Positions 24,156 to 32,724 of a stretch of DNA of 64,000 nt are shown here, one piece after another. The notes below the pieces were generated by a model that did not search any database, was not told where the DNA came from, and saw nothing but the letters and a program-made list of their open reading frames with translations. Both the position numbers and the translations under genes were made by a program. Source of the DNA: Agathobaculum ammoniilyticum. Lineage in GTDB: Bacteria > Bacillota > Clostridia > Oscillospirales > Butyricicoccaceae. The stretch is taken from the NCBI RefSeq assembly GCF_025567315.1, contig NZ_JAOQJE010000006.1:1-64000 (forward strand), in the 5' to 3' direction. How positions within the stretch are numbered: the stretch's first letter is position 1; each line of letters opens with the position of its first letter.

Positions 24156-24227
24156 GCGGGATAAGGGTCTCGCACAGAGCTGCTGGTACCAGCCTGTGTG
24201 CTCCAGTGCAATTCTGGTGAGTCCCGC
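24156..24227 (+). ncRNA. tRNA-like cloverleaf candidate
   Basis: A 7-bp closing stem, GCGGGAT with GTCCCGC, encloses exactly 72 bases that can fold three hairpins: CTC/GAG, GCTG/CAGC and CCAG/CTGG with a 7-base loop TGCAATT. The size and layout resemble a tRNA, but the middle loop is only four bases and no anticodon or standard T-loop is present. It may be a decayed phage tRNA or a structured RNA tied to packaging. A terminator follows 20 bases later. Confidence 0.35.
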
Positions 24228-24246
24228 ATTCGGACATAAAAAAAGA

Positions 24247-24268
24247 CCCGACTGCTGCAACAGTCGGG
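24247..24268 (+). terminator. Rho-independent terminator before terminase
   Basis: Perfect 8-bp stem CCCGACTG / CAGTCGGG with a 6-base loop, A-run before and CTTTGCGTT after. It separates transcripts from the cassette or the cloverleaf RNA from the terminase operon. Confidence 0.65.
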
Positions 24269-24366
24269 CTTTGCGTTCCTCTGGGTACGGTAATGAACAT
24301 CAATACCATATCACAATTTACGCAGACAGTCAAGCCGGCTGGACTGCGCAAGGAAGGAGGAGCGCC

Positions 24367-24927
24367 ATGTCTGAAGCTATTGATGTCATTACCGAGGAAA
24401 CAGAGGTAAGCACGACAGAGCTGGCCTGCGTCCTGGGTATCACAGGACGGCGCATTCGCCAGATGGCGGAGGACGGTCAGCTGCAAAAGGTCAGCAAGGG
24501 GCGCTTCCTCCTTGCCGATTCCGTCCAGCGGTATGTTAAGTTCCTGTCCGACGGCCCGATGGACGAAGAGGATAAGAAGCTGGAGAAGACCCGCCGCGTG
24601 GCGGAGACGACAATGAAGGCATCCAAGGCCACCATCGCCAAGCTGGAGGCCGAGGAGCTGAAAGGCACCATGCACCGTGCGGAGGACGTCGCCGCGCTGA
24701 CGGAGGATCTGGTCTACACAATCCGAGGCGCGCTCAATGCGCTACCGGGGCGGCTGGCCGTCGATGTAGCGGCTGTGTCCACGCCCGCCGAGGCGTCCGA
24801 GGTTATCCGCAAAGAGGTCAGCAAGGTCATGCGGGAGCTGGCCGGGTATCACTACGACCCCAAGAAATACGAGGAGCGCGTGAGAGAACGGCGCGACTGG
24901 TCGGAGCGTGACAGCGATGACGAGTAG
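24367..24927 (+). CDS. terS: Terminase small subunit (Nu1-like)
   Basis: 186 residues after GGAAGGAGG. The N-terminal winged HTH, VSTTELACVLGITGRRIRQMAEDGQL, is the Nu1 DNA-recognition fold; a long helix around KLEKTRRVAETTMKASKATIAKLE follows for oligomerisation. It picks out the packaging site and hands DNA to the GpA-type large subunit, whose gene it overlaps by 11 bases. Confidence 0.88.
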   Translation: MSEAIDVITEETEVSTTELACVLGITGRRIRQMAEDGQLQKVSKGRFLLADSVQRYVKFLSDGPMDEEDKKLEKTRRVAETTMKASKATIAKLEAEELKGTMHRAEDVAALTEDLVYTIRGALNALPGRLAVDVAAVSTPAEASEVIRKEVSKVMRELAGYHYDPKKYEERVRERRDWSERDSDDE

Positions 24928-26839
24928 GCTCGCCGCCGTCCGGCTGAACAAGGTCATCGCCAAGGCGATGGCCGGTATGCTCCCGCCGGACGACCTGACC
25001 GTGACCGAATGGGCGGAGCAGAATCGCCGCCTGTCTGCCGAGAGCGCCGCAGAGCCCGGACCGTGGCGCACCGAGCGCACCCCCTATCTCCGCGAGCCGA
25101 TGAACGCATGGACCGACCCAAAGATACGGCACATCGTCATGGTGGCCGCGTCCCAGGTCGGCAAGTCTGAATTTCTCAATAACTGCATCGGCTATGTGAT
25201 CGACCAGGACCCCGGCTCGATCCTGTTTGTCCACCCTACCACCATTGACGCAAAGGAGTATTCCAAGCTCCGCATCGCGCCGATGATCCGCGACTGCCCC
25301 ACGCTGCGAAAGAAGGTCAGCGACCCAAAGAGCCGGGACAGCGGCAATACCATCCTCCAAAAGACCTACCCCGGAGGCATCCTCACGATGTGCGGCTCCA
25401 CCGAGGCCCACGCTCTGGCGTCAAAGCCCATCCGCTATGTGCTGGGTGACGAGCGCGACCGCTGGGCGCTGTCCGCCGGTAACGAGGGCGACCCGTGGGA
25501 TCTGGCGATGGCGCGGCAGACGACATTCTACAACGCGAAAAGCGGTGAGGTGTCCACGCCCACCGTCAAAAACGCCAGCGCCATTGAAGCCTCCTACGCG
25601 ACAGGCACGATGGAGCGGTGGAAATCCCGCTGCCCTCATTGCGGCGAGTATCACGAGATCCAATGGGCGGACATCCGCTTTGAGCACGACGAGATCATCG
25701 TCGCGGGGAAAAAGACCTACAAGGTCCGCAGCGTCTGCTATGCCTGCCCCGGCTGCGGCTGCATCTCCACCGAGGCGGAAATGAAGCGCGCCCCGGCAAG
25801 ATGGGAGGCGGACAACCCCGCCGCCTATGAGCAGGGCACGCGCTCGTTCTGGCTGAACGCCTTTGTCAGCCAGTGGGCGAGCTGGGAATCCATCATTCTG
25901 AAATACCTAAACGCCATCGGCAGCACCCGCAAGATGCAGGTCGTCTACAACACCTGCTTCGGCGAGCTGTGGGAGGATCGCGGCGACCTGGAGGACGAGG
26001 ACAGTCTGATGGCGCGCCGGGAGGAATACCCCGCCGAGCTGCCGGAGGGCGTGCTTGTTCTGACGGCCGGCGTCGATACACAGGACGACCGCATGGAATA
26101 CGAGATCGTCGGCCACGGCCACTTTGGGGAGACCTGGGGCATCGAGAAAGGCATCGTCATGGGACGGCCCGACGACGATGCCGTATGGGCGCAGCTGGAC
26201 GAGCTGGTATTTGACCGTGTTCTGCGCTTTGAGAACGGCGTGGGGCTGAAAATGTCAATGTCCTTTGTGGACGAGGGCGGACACTTCACACAGGAGGTCC
26301 GTATGCAGTGCCGTGCGCGGCTGGGCAAAAAGGTGTTCTGCATCAAGGGTATGCCCGGCAGCGATAAACCCTACACCGCGCCGCCGAAAAAGCAGAAGAT
26401 CATCATCAAGCAGACGGCGGTCGGCACCTGCTGGCAGTACCAGATCGGTGTTGACTCCGGCAAGGAGGTCATCATGGATAACCTGCGCGTACAGACGCCG
26501 GGCGCGAAATATTGTCACTTCCCCAAGCGGGACGACTACGGCTCCGGCTACTTCACGGGGCTGCTCTCCGAGGTCAAGGTCTACGACCCCAACAAAAAGC
26601 AGCCGTGGCAGTGGAAGAAGATCCCCGGCCACGAGCGCAATGAGGCGCTGGACTGCCGCAACTACGCGCTGGCGGCGTTCAAGGCGCTTCCTAAGAACCT
26701 GGACGAGATAGACAGGCGGCTAAAGGAGGCGGGCGGCGAACGCGCTCCTGCCCCTGTTGCAACGCCTGTCATTCCGCCTCCCGCCGCCAAGCAGAGACCG
26801 AAGCGCAGGAGCGGGAAGAAATACTACGACGATTGGTGA
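24917..26839 (+). CDS. terL: Terminase large subunit, lambda GpA type
   Basis: 640 residues, normal for GpA. ATPase Walker A is AASQVGKSEF near 80, Walker B is VLGDERDRW. A zinc knuckle CPHCGEYH ... CPGCGC lies near 240-280. The nuclease domain begins around 380 with GVDTQDDRMEYEIVG supplying catalytic aspartates. It cuts concatemeric DNA and drives it into the prohead. The GpA type predicts cos-like or related packaging along with lambda-like head genes. Confidence 0.94.
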   Translation: MTSRLAAVRLNKVIAKAMAGMLPPDDLTVTEWAEQNRRLSAESAAEPGPWRTERTPYLREPMNAWTDPKIRHIVMVAASQVGKSEFLNNCIGYVIDQDPGSILFVHPTTIDAKEYSKLRIAPMIRDCPTLRKKVSDPKSRDSGNTILQKTYPGGILTMCGSTEAHALASKPIRYVLGDERDRWALSAGNEGDPWDLAMARQTTFYNAKSGEVSTPTVKNASAIEASYATGTMERWKSRCPHCGEYHEIQWADIRFEHDEIIVAGKKTYKVRSVCYACPGCGCISTEAEMKRAPARWEADNPAAYEQGTRSFWLNAFVSQWASWESIILKYLNAIGSTRKMQVVYNTCFGELWEDRGDLEDEDSLMARREEYPAELPEGVLVLTAGVDTQDDRMEYEIVGHGHFGETWGIEKGIVMGRPDDDAVWAQLDELVFDRVLRFENGVGLKMSMSFVDEGGHFTQEVRMQCRARLGKKVFCIKGMPGSDKPYTAPPKKQKIIIKQTAVGTCWQYQIGVDSGKEVIMDNLRVQTPGAKYCHFPKRDDYGSGYFTGLLSEVKVYDPNKKQPWQWKKIPGHERNEALDCRNYALAAFKALPKNLDEIDRRLKEAGGERAPAPVATPVIPPPAAKQRPKRRSGKKYYDDW

Positions 26840-26849
26840 GGTGTCCGAT

Positions 26850-27104
26850 ATGGATAAAGTTGAACTGCGGGCGCGGCTGGACTTCTGGCAGAGCGCCCTT
26901 TCCAAGCTGCGCGCCGCATATCTGGCCCTTGTGGACGGCGGCGTAAAAAGCTATGTCATCGACGACCGCGAGCTGACGCGCTTCGACCTGCCCGACCTGA
27001 AGGACGAGATCGAAGACGCGGAGAAGAAGGTCGACGAGCTGACGGCGGAGCTGAACGGCCGCAAGCCGAGAAAGGCTTTCGGCATCGTCCCCCGCGATTG
27101 GTGA
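26850..27104 (+). CDS. gpW/DUF6148-like head-completion protein
   Basis: 84 residues. LRARLDFWQSALSKLRAA, then VKSYVIDDRELTRFDLPDLKDEIEDAEKKVDEL follows the DUF6148/gpW form, where Y-IDDREL-R--L is the core. It sits between GpA and the portal as in lambda, where gpW fills the portal after packaging. Confidence 0.75.
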   Translation: MDKVELRARLDFWQSALSKLRAAYLALVDGGVKSYVIDDRELTRFDLPDLKDEIEDAEKKVDELTAELNGRKPRKAFGIVPRDW

Positions 27105-27204
27105 CCTTTTTCGTGAGGCCACGAAAATGACCATTTTGCCGACCCCGGCAAAGTGGTTGTTGCATTTTCTGCAACAAGGGTATTCGCCCGAAAGGGCTTT
27201 ACCA

Positions 27205-27256
27205 CAGGCAGTCCGGCGGAGTTTGCTCCTTTCGCCGCCGGACGGCCTGTTTTTTA
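27205..27256 (+). terminator. Strong rho-independent terminator between gpW and portal
   Basis: CAGGC-GTCCGGCGG pairs with CCGCCGGAC-GCCTG (15 pairs with two single-base bulges), directly followed by TTTTTTA. An internal terminator in the late operon implies partial read-through or an antiterminating late regulator. The 178-base space has no gene. Confidence 0.8.
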
Positions 27257-27281
27257 TTCCGAAAACGGGAGGCGATAAGCA

Positions 27282-28907
27282 TTGAGCAATAAGAAAGACC
27301 GCCGCCGCGCAGCCGCGCCGCAGGCGAAGGGGTACAGCGAAGCCGGGGCCAGCTTGACGCGGCGGGCGCTCAAGGGATTTGTTCCGGACAGCGGCGCTCC
27401 CAATGAGGACATCAACCGCAACAACGCCACCCTGCGGCAGAGGGCGCGAATGCTCTACATGGCCGCGCCGGTGGCTACGGCGGCAATCAATACCAACCGC
27501 ACCAAGGTCATCGGAACGGGGCTGACGCTCAAAGCGTCCGTGGACCGCGAGGTGCTGGGCATCTCCCCGGAGGCGGCGAAGAAGTGGCAGCACGCGGCGG
27601 AGATGGAATTCCGGCTGTGGGCCGGGAAAAAGCAGAACTGCGACGCGCTGGGGCTGAACAATTTCGAGAGCTTGCAGCAGCTTGCCCTGAAATCGTGGCT
27701 GCTCAGCGGCGACGTGTTCGCGCTGGTCAAGCGATACCCGGCGACGCCCCTCAATCCCTACTCCCTGCGGCTTCACATCGTGGAGGCGGACCGCGCCTGT
27801 ACGCCAAGCGAATATGGCGGCGGCGTCACCATCGGCGGCTATGTGGAGGGCAAGATCCCAGAGGGAAAGCCTGGCGCAGGCCACAAGGTCTACGACGGCG
27901 TGGAGGTGGACAGCAACGGCCGCGTGGTCGCCTATCACATCAGCAACACCTACCCGCACCAGATCACCAGCGAGCCGCAGAAGTGGCAGCGCGTTGAGGC
28001 CTACGGCGCCAAGACCGGCCTGCCGAACATTCTCCACATCATGGACAGTGAGCGCCCGGACCAGTACCGCGGCGTTCCTTATCTGGCGCAGGTCATCGAG
28101 CCGCTGCTCCAGCTTCGGCGCTATACGGAGTCCGAGCTGATGGCGGCGCTGGTGCAGAGCTTCTTCACTGCATGGATCGAAACGGAGACTGACCCCTCCG
28201 ATACACCCTTCAACGAGGTCGGCGCAGGAGATATTGCCGGCGTCCCCGCCGAGGTCAACGCGGACGGCGGACCGATGGCGAACAACATCTCCGATGATGA
28301 CAACGAGTACGAGATGGGACCGGGTACGGTGACGCACCTCGCCCCCGGGGAAAAGGTCAACTTCGGCAATCCGAACATCCCCACCGCTGGCTTTGAGACC
28401 TTTGTCAAGACGCTGTGTAAGCTGGTCGGCGCAGCTTTAGAGCTGCCTTACGATGTGCTGATCAAGGAGTTCAACAGCTCCTATTCCGCAAGCCGAGGCG
28501 CGCTGCTGGAGGCGTGGGAAGCATTCAAAATGCGCCGGAAGTGGTTTGTGGACGACTTCTGCCAGCCGGTCTATGAGATGTTCCTGGCCGAAGCGGTCGC
28601 TCTGGGGCGCATCAACGCCCCCGGCTTCTTCACAGATCCCCTTGTGCGAGAGGCATGGTGCGGCGCGCGCTGGATCGGCCCCGTGCAGGGCAGCCTTGAC
28701 CCCAAGAAGGAGGCGGAAGCCGCCCTCATGCTGATCGACAACGCCATCAAGACCCACGAGCAGGTCAGCCGCGAAATGAGCGGCGGCGACTGGGAGGAGA
28801 ACGTGGAGCAGCTGCAGCGTGAAAACGAGCTGCTGACACAGGCAGGAGGCAACAAGGTCACCGTTGTATCGGCATCGCCGAAAGAAGGTGACGGCGATGA
28901 AGACTAA
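27282..28907 (+). CDS. Portal protein, lambda gpB family
   Basis: 541 residues from a TTG eight bases after GGGAGG (SNKKDRRR). Family marks: ARMLYMAAPVATAAINTNRTKVIGTGL near 60-85, HIVEADRACTP near 165, DQYRGVPYLAQVIEPLLQLRRY near 260-280, and LELPYDVLIKEFNSSYSASR near 385-405. It forms the ring through which DNA enters and leaves. Overlaps the next gene by 11 bases. Confidence 0.92.
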   Translation: MSNKKDRRRAAAPQAKGYSEAGASLTRRALKGFVPDSGAPNEDINRNNATLRQRARMLYMAAPVATAAINTNRTKVIGTGLTLKASVDREVLGISPEAAKKWQHAAEMEFRLWAGKKQNCDALGLNNFESLQQLALKSWLLSGDVFALVKRYPATPLNPYSLRLHIVEADRACTPSEYGGGVTIGGYVEGKIPEGKPGAGHKVYDGVEVDSNGRVVAYHISNTYPHQITSEPQKWQRVEAYGAKTGLPNILHIMDSERPDQYRGVPYLAQVIEPLLQLRRYTESELMAALVQSFFTAWIETETDPSDTPFNEVGAGDIAGVPAEVNADGGPMANNISDDDNEYEMGPGTVTHLAPGEKVNFGNPNIPTAGFETFVKTLCKLVGAALELPYDVLIKEFNSSYSASRGALLEAWEAFKMRRKWFVDDFCQPVYEMFLAEAVALGRINAPGFFTDPLVREAWCGARWIGPVQGSLDPKKEAEAALMLIDNAIKTHEQVSREMSGGDWEENVEQLQRENELLTQAGGNKVTVVSASPKEGDGDED

Positions 28908-29097
28908 CTTCGAGCATCTGCAGAGCCTGAATGTGCGGAGCATGGCGCTCGCCATCTGGAACTATGCAAGCGACTACTGCGCCTATTGCCCGAAGAACAT
29001 GGAGCGCCGCTGCAACGAGAACTGCCGCGCGGGAATCCGCGAGTGGCTGAACAGTCCCTACATTCCGTCAAGCGATATCTGGAAAGAAAAGAGGTAA
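28897..29097 (+). CDS. Small cysteine-rich protein in head operon
   Basis: 66 residues. CAYCPKNMERRCNENCRAGIREWL gives four or five cysteines that could bind zinc. Inserted between portal and protease in several clostridial phages. No known function. Confidence 0.65.
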   Translation: MKTNFEHLQSLNVRSMALAIWNYASDYCAYCPKNMERRCNENCRAGIREWLNSPYIPSSDIWKEKR

Positions 29098-29102
29098 TGC
29101 GC

Positions 29103-30362
29103 ATGAGTATTCCGGCAAAGAGAGCTGGGCGAAAGTCTCCCGCCGTCAGCATCTCGAAAAAGGTCTATACGATGGCCACGGTGGACGGCAGTGATGCCGA
29201 GATCACCATGTATGGAGACATCTATGAGGAGCAGCCCACGAACTGGTGGGGCGAGCCCGTCGAGGGGCAGTACATCCTGCTCTCCGAGTTTTTGGAGGAC
29301 CTCAAGCAGATCTCCGGCTGCACGTCCATCACTATCCGCATGAACAGCTACGGCGGCGACGCCGGAGCGTCCAACATGATCCACAACCGCCTGCGGGAGC
29401 TGGCGCGGAACGGCACGAAGCTTACCTGCATCGTGGACGGCGTGGCCATGAGCGGCGGCAGTCTTATTATGTGCGCCTGCGATACGGTCAGGGTCAATCC
29501 CTCCAGCCTCGTCATGATCCACAAATGCTGGACCTTCCTGTGGGGCGGCTACAACGCCGACGAGCTGCGGGAACAGGCTACCCAGCAGGAAGCGTGGGAC
29601 AAGATGCAGATGGAGGTCTACACGCGCAAGACCGGGCTGTCGGCCACGGTGATCTCCCACATGATGGCGGACACGACCTATATGACAGGCCGCGAGACCA
29701 TCGACAAGGGCTTTGCGGACGAGCTGATCGAGGACGCGGAGCCGACCAGCATCGCCGCCAGTGCGGACGGGCGCAGCCTGTTTGTGAACGGGAAGCAGAT
29801 GCACCTTGCCCCCGGCATGTTTGCGCCGGACAACATTCCCACGGTCACACCCGAGGCCTCCGCCCCGGTTGAGACAGATAAAAACAAGCCGGAAGTCACC
29901 GGCGATGAAGGAGGAATTTCCATGACTAAGGAAGAGCTCCGGGCAAAGTACCCGGACGAGATCGCCCAGGTGGAGGCCGACGCCCGCGCTTCCGCCGATC
30001 ACACTGAGGCGGTCAACGCCGCGATCCAGGCCGAGCGTGCGCGTATGCAGGAGATCGACGAGATCTCCGGTCTGCTCGACGCGACGGCCGTGCAGCAGGC
30101 CAAGTACGGCGACAAGCCCTGCTCTGCTGCTGACCTGCTGATGGCAGCGGCCAAGACCGCCGCCAAGCAGGGCAAGAAGTTTCTGGCCGATCTGAAAGAT
30201 GACGGCGAGGAATCCGGCGCCGAGGGCGTTCCCGCCGCTCCTGCCCCCGCAGTCGAAACGCCCGAGGGCGAAGATGGCGAGGAGAACGATACCCCCGAGG
30301 CGCGCATGACCAACGCCCGGAGCATGGTCGCTGACCTGCTGGGCAAGAAGAAGGAGGGCTAA
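29103..30362 (+). CDS. ClpP-like head maturation protease with fused scaffold
   Basis: 419 residues from the ATG eight bases after AGAGG. Residues about 20-210 are a ClpP/S49-type protease: nucleophile in DGVAMSGGSLIM, His in LVMIHKCWTF, helical ITIRMNSYGGDAG. After residue 270 the Ala/Glu-rich, coiled-coil-like C-terminal part resembles lambda Nu3 scaffold. It should trim head proteins and remove scaffold. An internal start within the gene could make the scaffold alone. Confidence 0.88.
   Translation: MSIPAKRAGRKSPAVSISKKVYTMATVDGSDAEITMYGDIYEEQPTNWWGEPVEGQYILLSEFLEDLKQISGCTSITIRMNSYGGDAGASNMIHNRLRELARNGTKLTCIVDGVAMSGGSLIMCACDTVRVNPSSLVMIHKCWTFLWGGYNADELREQATQQEAWDKMQMEVYTRKTGLSATVISHMMADTTYMTGRETIDKGFADELIEDAEPTSIAASADGRSLFVNGKQMHLAPGMFAPDNIPTVTPEASAPVETDKNKPEVTGDEGGISMTKEELRAKYPDEIAQVEADARASADHTEAVNAAIQAERARMQEIDEISGLLDATAVQQAKYGDKPCSAADLLMAAAKTAAKQGKKFLADLKDDGEESGAEGVPAAPAPAVETPEGEDGEENDTPEARMTNARSMVADLLGKKKEG
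29922..30362 (+). CDS. Nested scaffold protein (internal start, Nu3-like)
   Basis: The bases GAAGGAGGAATTTCC, read as codons of the protease, are also a near-perfect ribosome site seven bases before ATG 29922. Starting there yields 146 residues, acidic and helical (EELRAKYPDEIAQVEADA), identical to the C-terminal part of the protease. Lambda C/Nu3 uses the same arrangement in the same frame. Expression here is inferred. Confidence 0.7.
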   Translation: MTKEELRAKYPDEIAQVEADARASADHTEAVNAAIQAERARMQEIDEISGLLDATAVQQAKYGDKPCSAADLLMAAAKTAAKQGKKFLADLKDDGEESGAEGVPAAPAPAVETPEGEDGEENDTPEARMTNARSMVADLLGKKKEG

Positions 30363-30366
30363 GAAC

Positions 30367-30771
30367 ATGATCAATCTGGGTGAAAAGCTCGGCGAGATGA
30401 CCTTTGACGGTCTGATCACCGACATCAAGCCCGCGCCCGAAGTGCGCGGCGGCGTTATCCGCAAGCTGTCCGCTGCGGCCACCCTCAAGCGCGGCACCAT
30501 TCTTGCCAAGTCCTCCGGCACGGCCGGCGACGGCAAGCTGGTGGTGCTGGGTACTGCGGCTGTCAGCAACGAAACGCTGACCCCCGATTGCATTCTGTGT
30601 GATGACATCGAGGTCGGCACCGCTGCCGACGAGAAGGTAGCTGTCTACACCGCTGGCTGCTTCGACATCGGCAAGGTGACGGTCTCGGCCAGCTACACCA
30701 TCACCGAGGGCGATAAGGACAACCTGCGTATGCGCGGCATCGTCTTCAAGGCTGCTGCCGCTGCCAACTAA
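30367..30771 (+). CDS. Head decoration protein, lambda gpD family
   Basis: 134 residues. ATLKRGTILAKSSGTAGDGKLVVLG, then NETLTPDCILCDDIEVG and VYTAGCFDIGKVTV are typical of gpD/HDPD trimers that stabilise the expanded capsid. It lies four bases after the protease/scaffold and just before the capsid gene, as in lambda. Confidence 0.88.
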   Translation: MINLGEKLGEMTFDGLITDIKPAPEVRGGVIRKLSAAATLKRGTILAKSSGTAGDGKLVVLGTAAVSNETLTPDCILCDDIEVGTAADEKVAVYTAGCFDIGKVTVSASYTITEGDKDNLRMRGIVFKAAAAAN

Positions 30772-30785
30772 GGAGGGAATCAACA

Positions 30786-31862
30786 ATGGCTTCTGAACTG
30801 AATTTCTTTGACACCTATGTGCTGATGGCGATCACTGAGGAGATCGTTCCTCAGCAGACCTTTTTCAAGGACCGCTACTTCCCCACCGGGGAGGGCGACA
30901 TCTTCGCCTGCGACAAGGTGCTGACTGAGTACCGCAAGGGCGACCGCAAGATGGCCGCGTTCGTCTCCGCCCGCGCCGGTGATATCCCCATGGATCGCCG
31001 CGGCTACGAGATCCACGAGTATCAGCCCGCGTTTATCGCTCCGTCCCGCCTGCTGACGCTGGACGAGCTGCGCAAGCGCGGCTTCGGCGAGGCCATCTAC
31101 GCCAACAGCACCCCCGCCCAGCGCGCGGCCCGTCTGCAGCTGGGTGACCTGACCGACATGGACCGCCGCATCGTGCGCCGCGAGGAGTGGATGTGCGCGC
31201 AGACCATGATCAACAACGCCTGCACCATGCAGACCTACATCGACGACAAGACCGAGGGCGAGAAGCTGTATGTCAAGTTCTTCGATGACGCCAGCGATCA
31301 CACCTATACCGTGGCCACCAAGTGGAACGCCACCGGCGGGGACTTCTTCGGCGACGTCAAGGCGATGTGCCGCAAGCTGTCCAAGCGCGGCCTGCGCGCG
31401 GTTGACCTGGTGCTCGGCTCTGACGCAGCCGACGCGATCCTCGACATGGAGAAGGTGCAGAAGCTGCTCGACCGTAACAGCGGCATCATCATCGGTACCA
31501 TCGACCAGGAGCTCAGCCGCTACGATGGCGTGGTCTATATGGGTACGCTGAACTTCGGCGGCTTCAAGCTGAACCTGATCTCCGTAGACGAAACCTACAT
31601 CGACGACAGCGGCGCGGAGCAGAAGTATTTCCCCGCCACCTCCGCCATGGTCACCGCCCCCGGCTGCGGCCATCTGATGTATGGCCAGATCACCCAGATC
31701 GACTACGGCTCCACCGAGTTCGCGTCCCATGCGGCGATCCGCGTTCCGAAGTTCTCTCTGAACCAGGAGGCGGACATCCGCAAGCTGCGTCTGGGCGCGC
31801 GTCCGCTGGCTGCTCCCCACAACTACTGCCCGTACATCTACGCGGCGGAAGTGGTGTCCTGA
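30786..31862 (+). CDS. Major capsid protein, lambda gpE family
   Basis: 358 residues after AAGGAGGG. The gpE pattern is clear: FFDTYVLMAITEEIVPQQTFFKDRYFP at the N-terminus, SARAGDIPMDRRGYE, AQRAARLQLGDLTDMDRRIVRREEW, then the C-terminal WYD-type region YGSTEFASHAAIRVPKF. HK97-fold shell protein. Codon use is strongly biased, as expected for abundant expression. Confidence 0.93.
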   Translation: MASELNFFDTYVLMAITEEIVPQQTFFKDRYFPTGEGDIFACDKVLTEYRKGDRKMAAFVSARAGDIPMDRRGYEIHEYQPAFIAPSRLLTLDELRKRGFGEAIYANSTPAQRAARLQLGDLTDMDRRIVRREEWMCAQTMINNACTMQTYIDDKTEGEKLYVKFFDDASDHTYTVATKWNATGGDFFGDVKAMCRKLSKRGLRAVDLVLGSDAADAILDMEKVQKLLDRNSGIIIGTIDQELSRYDGVVYMGTLNFGGFKLNLISVDETYIDDSGAEQKYFPATSAMVTAPGCGHLMYGQITQIDYGSTEFASHAAIRVPKFSLNQEADIRKLRLGARPLAAPHNYCPYIYAAEVVS

Positions 31863-31885
31863 CCAGGCGCGGAAAGGAGACTGCT

Positions 31886-32359
31886 ATGATGAAAATCGAG
31901 ATCATCTGCGGCACATACGGCTACAGGCCGGAGGGCTCAAAGCACCCCATTCCCATCGACCGCGGCGGTATCTGTGAGGTCTCCGAAGAGGAGGCACAGC
32001 GCCTTTTTGCCCTGTGTGTCGCCCGCCCCGCTGAGGAAATGCCCGCTCCCGCCGTTGCAACGCCCCCTGCGGGCGAGGACGGCGGCGGGGCTGGCGCTGA
32101 CCCATCTAACGGCGACGAGGGCGCAGAGGACGCGGAAAGCGCCCATCTTGACCCCGAGCAGCTCAAAACGCTGACCAACGCCAAGCTCGCGGAGCTGGCC
32201 AAGGAGATGGGTATCGACACCGCTAAGCTCAAGACCAAGGCGCAGCTGATCGCCGCCATTACGGATGTTCCGCTGGAGGACGCGATCGCCGAGGACGACG
32301 ACGGCGTGGACGACGGCGAAGCGCCCCCTGTGCTGACGCCGGAGGCGCCTGTGGTATGA
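31886..32359 (+). CDS. Head-associated protein with C-terminal HeH/SAP-like segment
   Basis: 157 residues. An N-terminal beta segment (IEIICGTYGYRP, then GICEVSEEEAQRL) is followed by a low-complexity acidic Ala/Gly stretch and a helix-extension-helix motif LKTLTNAKLAELAKEMGIDTAKLKTKAQLIAAI. This layout resembles gpFI-like or Rho-N-type packaging or head-joining proteins. Overlaps the next gene by four bases. Confidence 0.6.
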   Translation: MMKIEIICGTYGYRPEGSKHPIPIDRGGICEVSEEEAQRLFALCVARPAEEMPAPAVATPPAGEDGGGAGADPSNGDEGAEDAESAHLDPEQLKTLTNAKLAELAKEMGIDTAKLKTKAQLIAAITDVPLEDAIAEDDDGVDDGEAPPVLTPEAPVV

Positions 32360-32724
32360 GCGGCTTCAAGGATATGGTCGCCCGCGACAACTTCGGCGTG
32401 TTCCTCAACTGCGACGAGTTCGCGGAAAAGCGCACCGTCAAGTACGACGGGGCGACCTACGAGGATATTCCCATCGTCCTCTCCGGCCTGAAGGAGAAGG
32501 ACCGCCGCCAGCTGATGAGCGACCATGCCCAGGGGCTTTACATCGTTTCCTCCGTTCTCCACTGCGCCCTGTCCGATCTCGGCGGGGTGCAGCCGGAGCG
32601 GGGGCAGCGTATCAGGATCAACGACCAGGAGGGCGGCGGAGGCTTCTTCCGAGAGTTCTATGTCGCGTCCTCGGTCTGTGAGATGGGTATGCTGCGCGTG
32701 GAATTGGAGGCGGTGGACGAATGA
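32356..32724 (+). CDS. Head-tail joining protein (FII/ATP-binding sugar transporter-like)
   Basis: 122 residues. VARDNFGVFLNCDEFAEKRTVKYDGATYEDIPIV and a C-terminal RIRINDQEGG...FYVASSVCEMGMLRVELE give the compact beta fold of lambda FII-type connectors or Mu gp37-like joins. Placed after capsid and before gpZ, as expected. Overlaps next gene by four bases. Confidence 0.7.
   Translation: MSGFKDMVARDNFGVFLNCDEFAEKRTVKYDGATYEDIPIVLSGLKEKDRRQLMSDHAQGLYIVSSVLHCALSDLGGVQPERGQRIRINDQEGGGGFFREFYVASSVCEMGMLRVELEAVDE

Larger units (their letters stand above)
23793..24366. other. Non-coding interval between cassette and terminase
   Basis: About 570 bases without a supported gene. It holds a long imperfect hairpin (23801-23852), a GC-skewed central part, a cloverleaf-like sequence (24156-24227) and a terminator (24247-24268). 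The region just upstream of the small terminase gene is where cos or pac sites usually lie, so packaging recognition may be encoded here. Confidence 0.55.
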
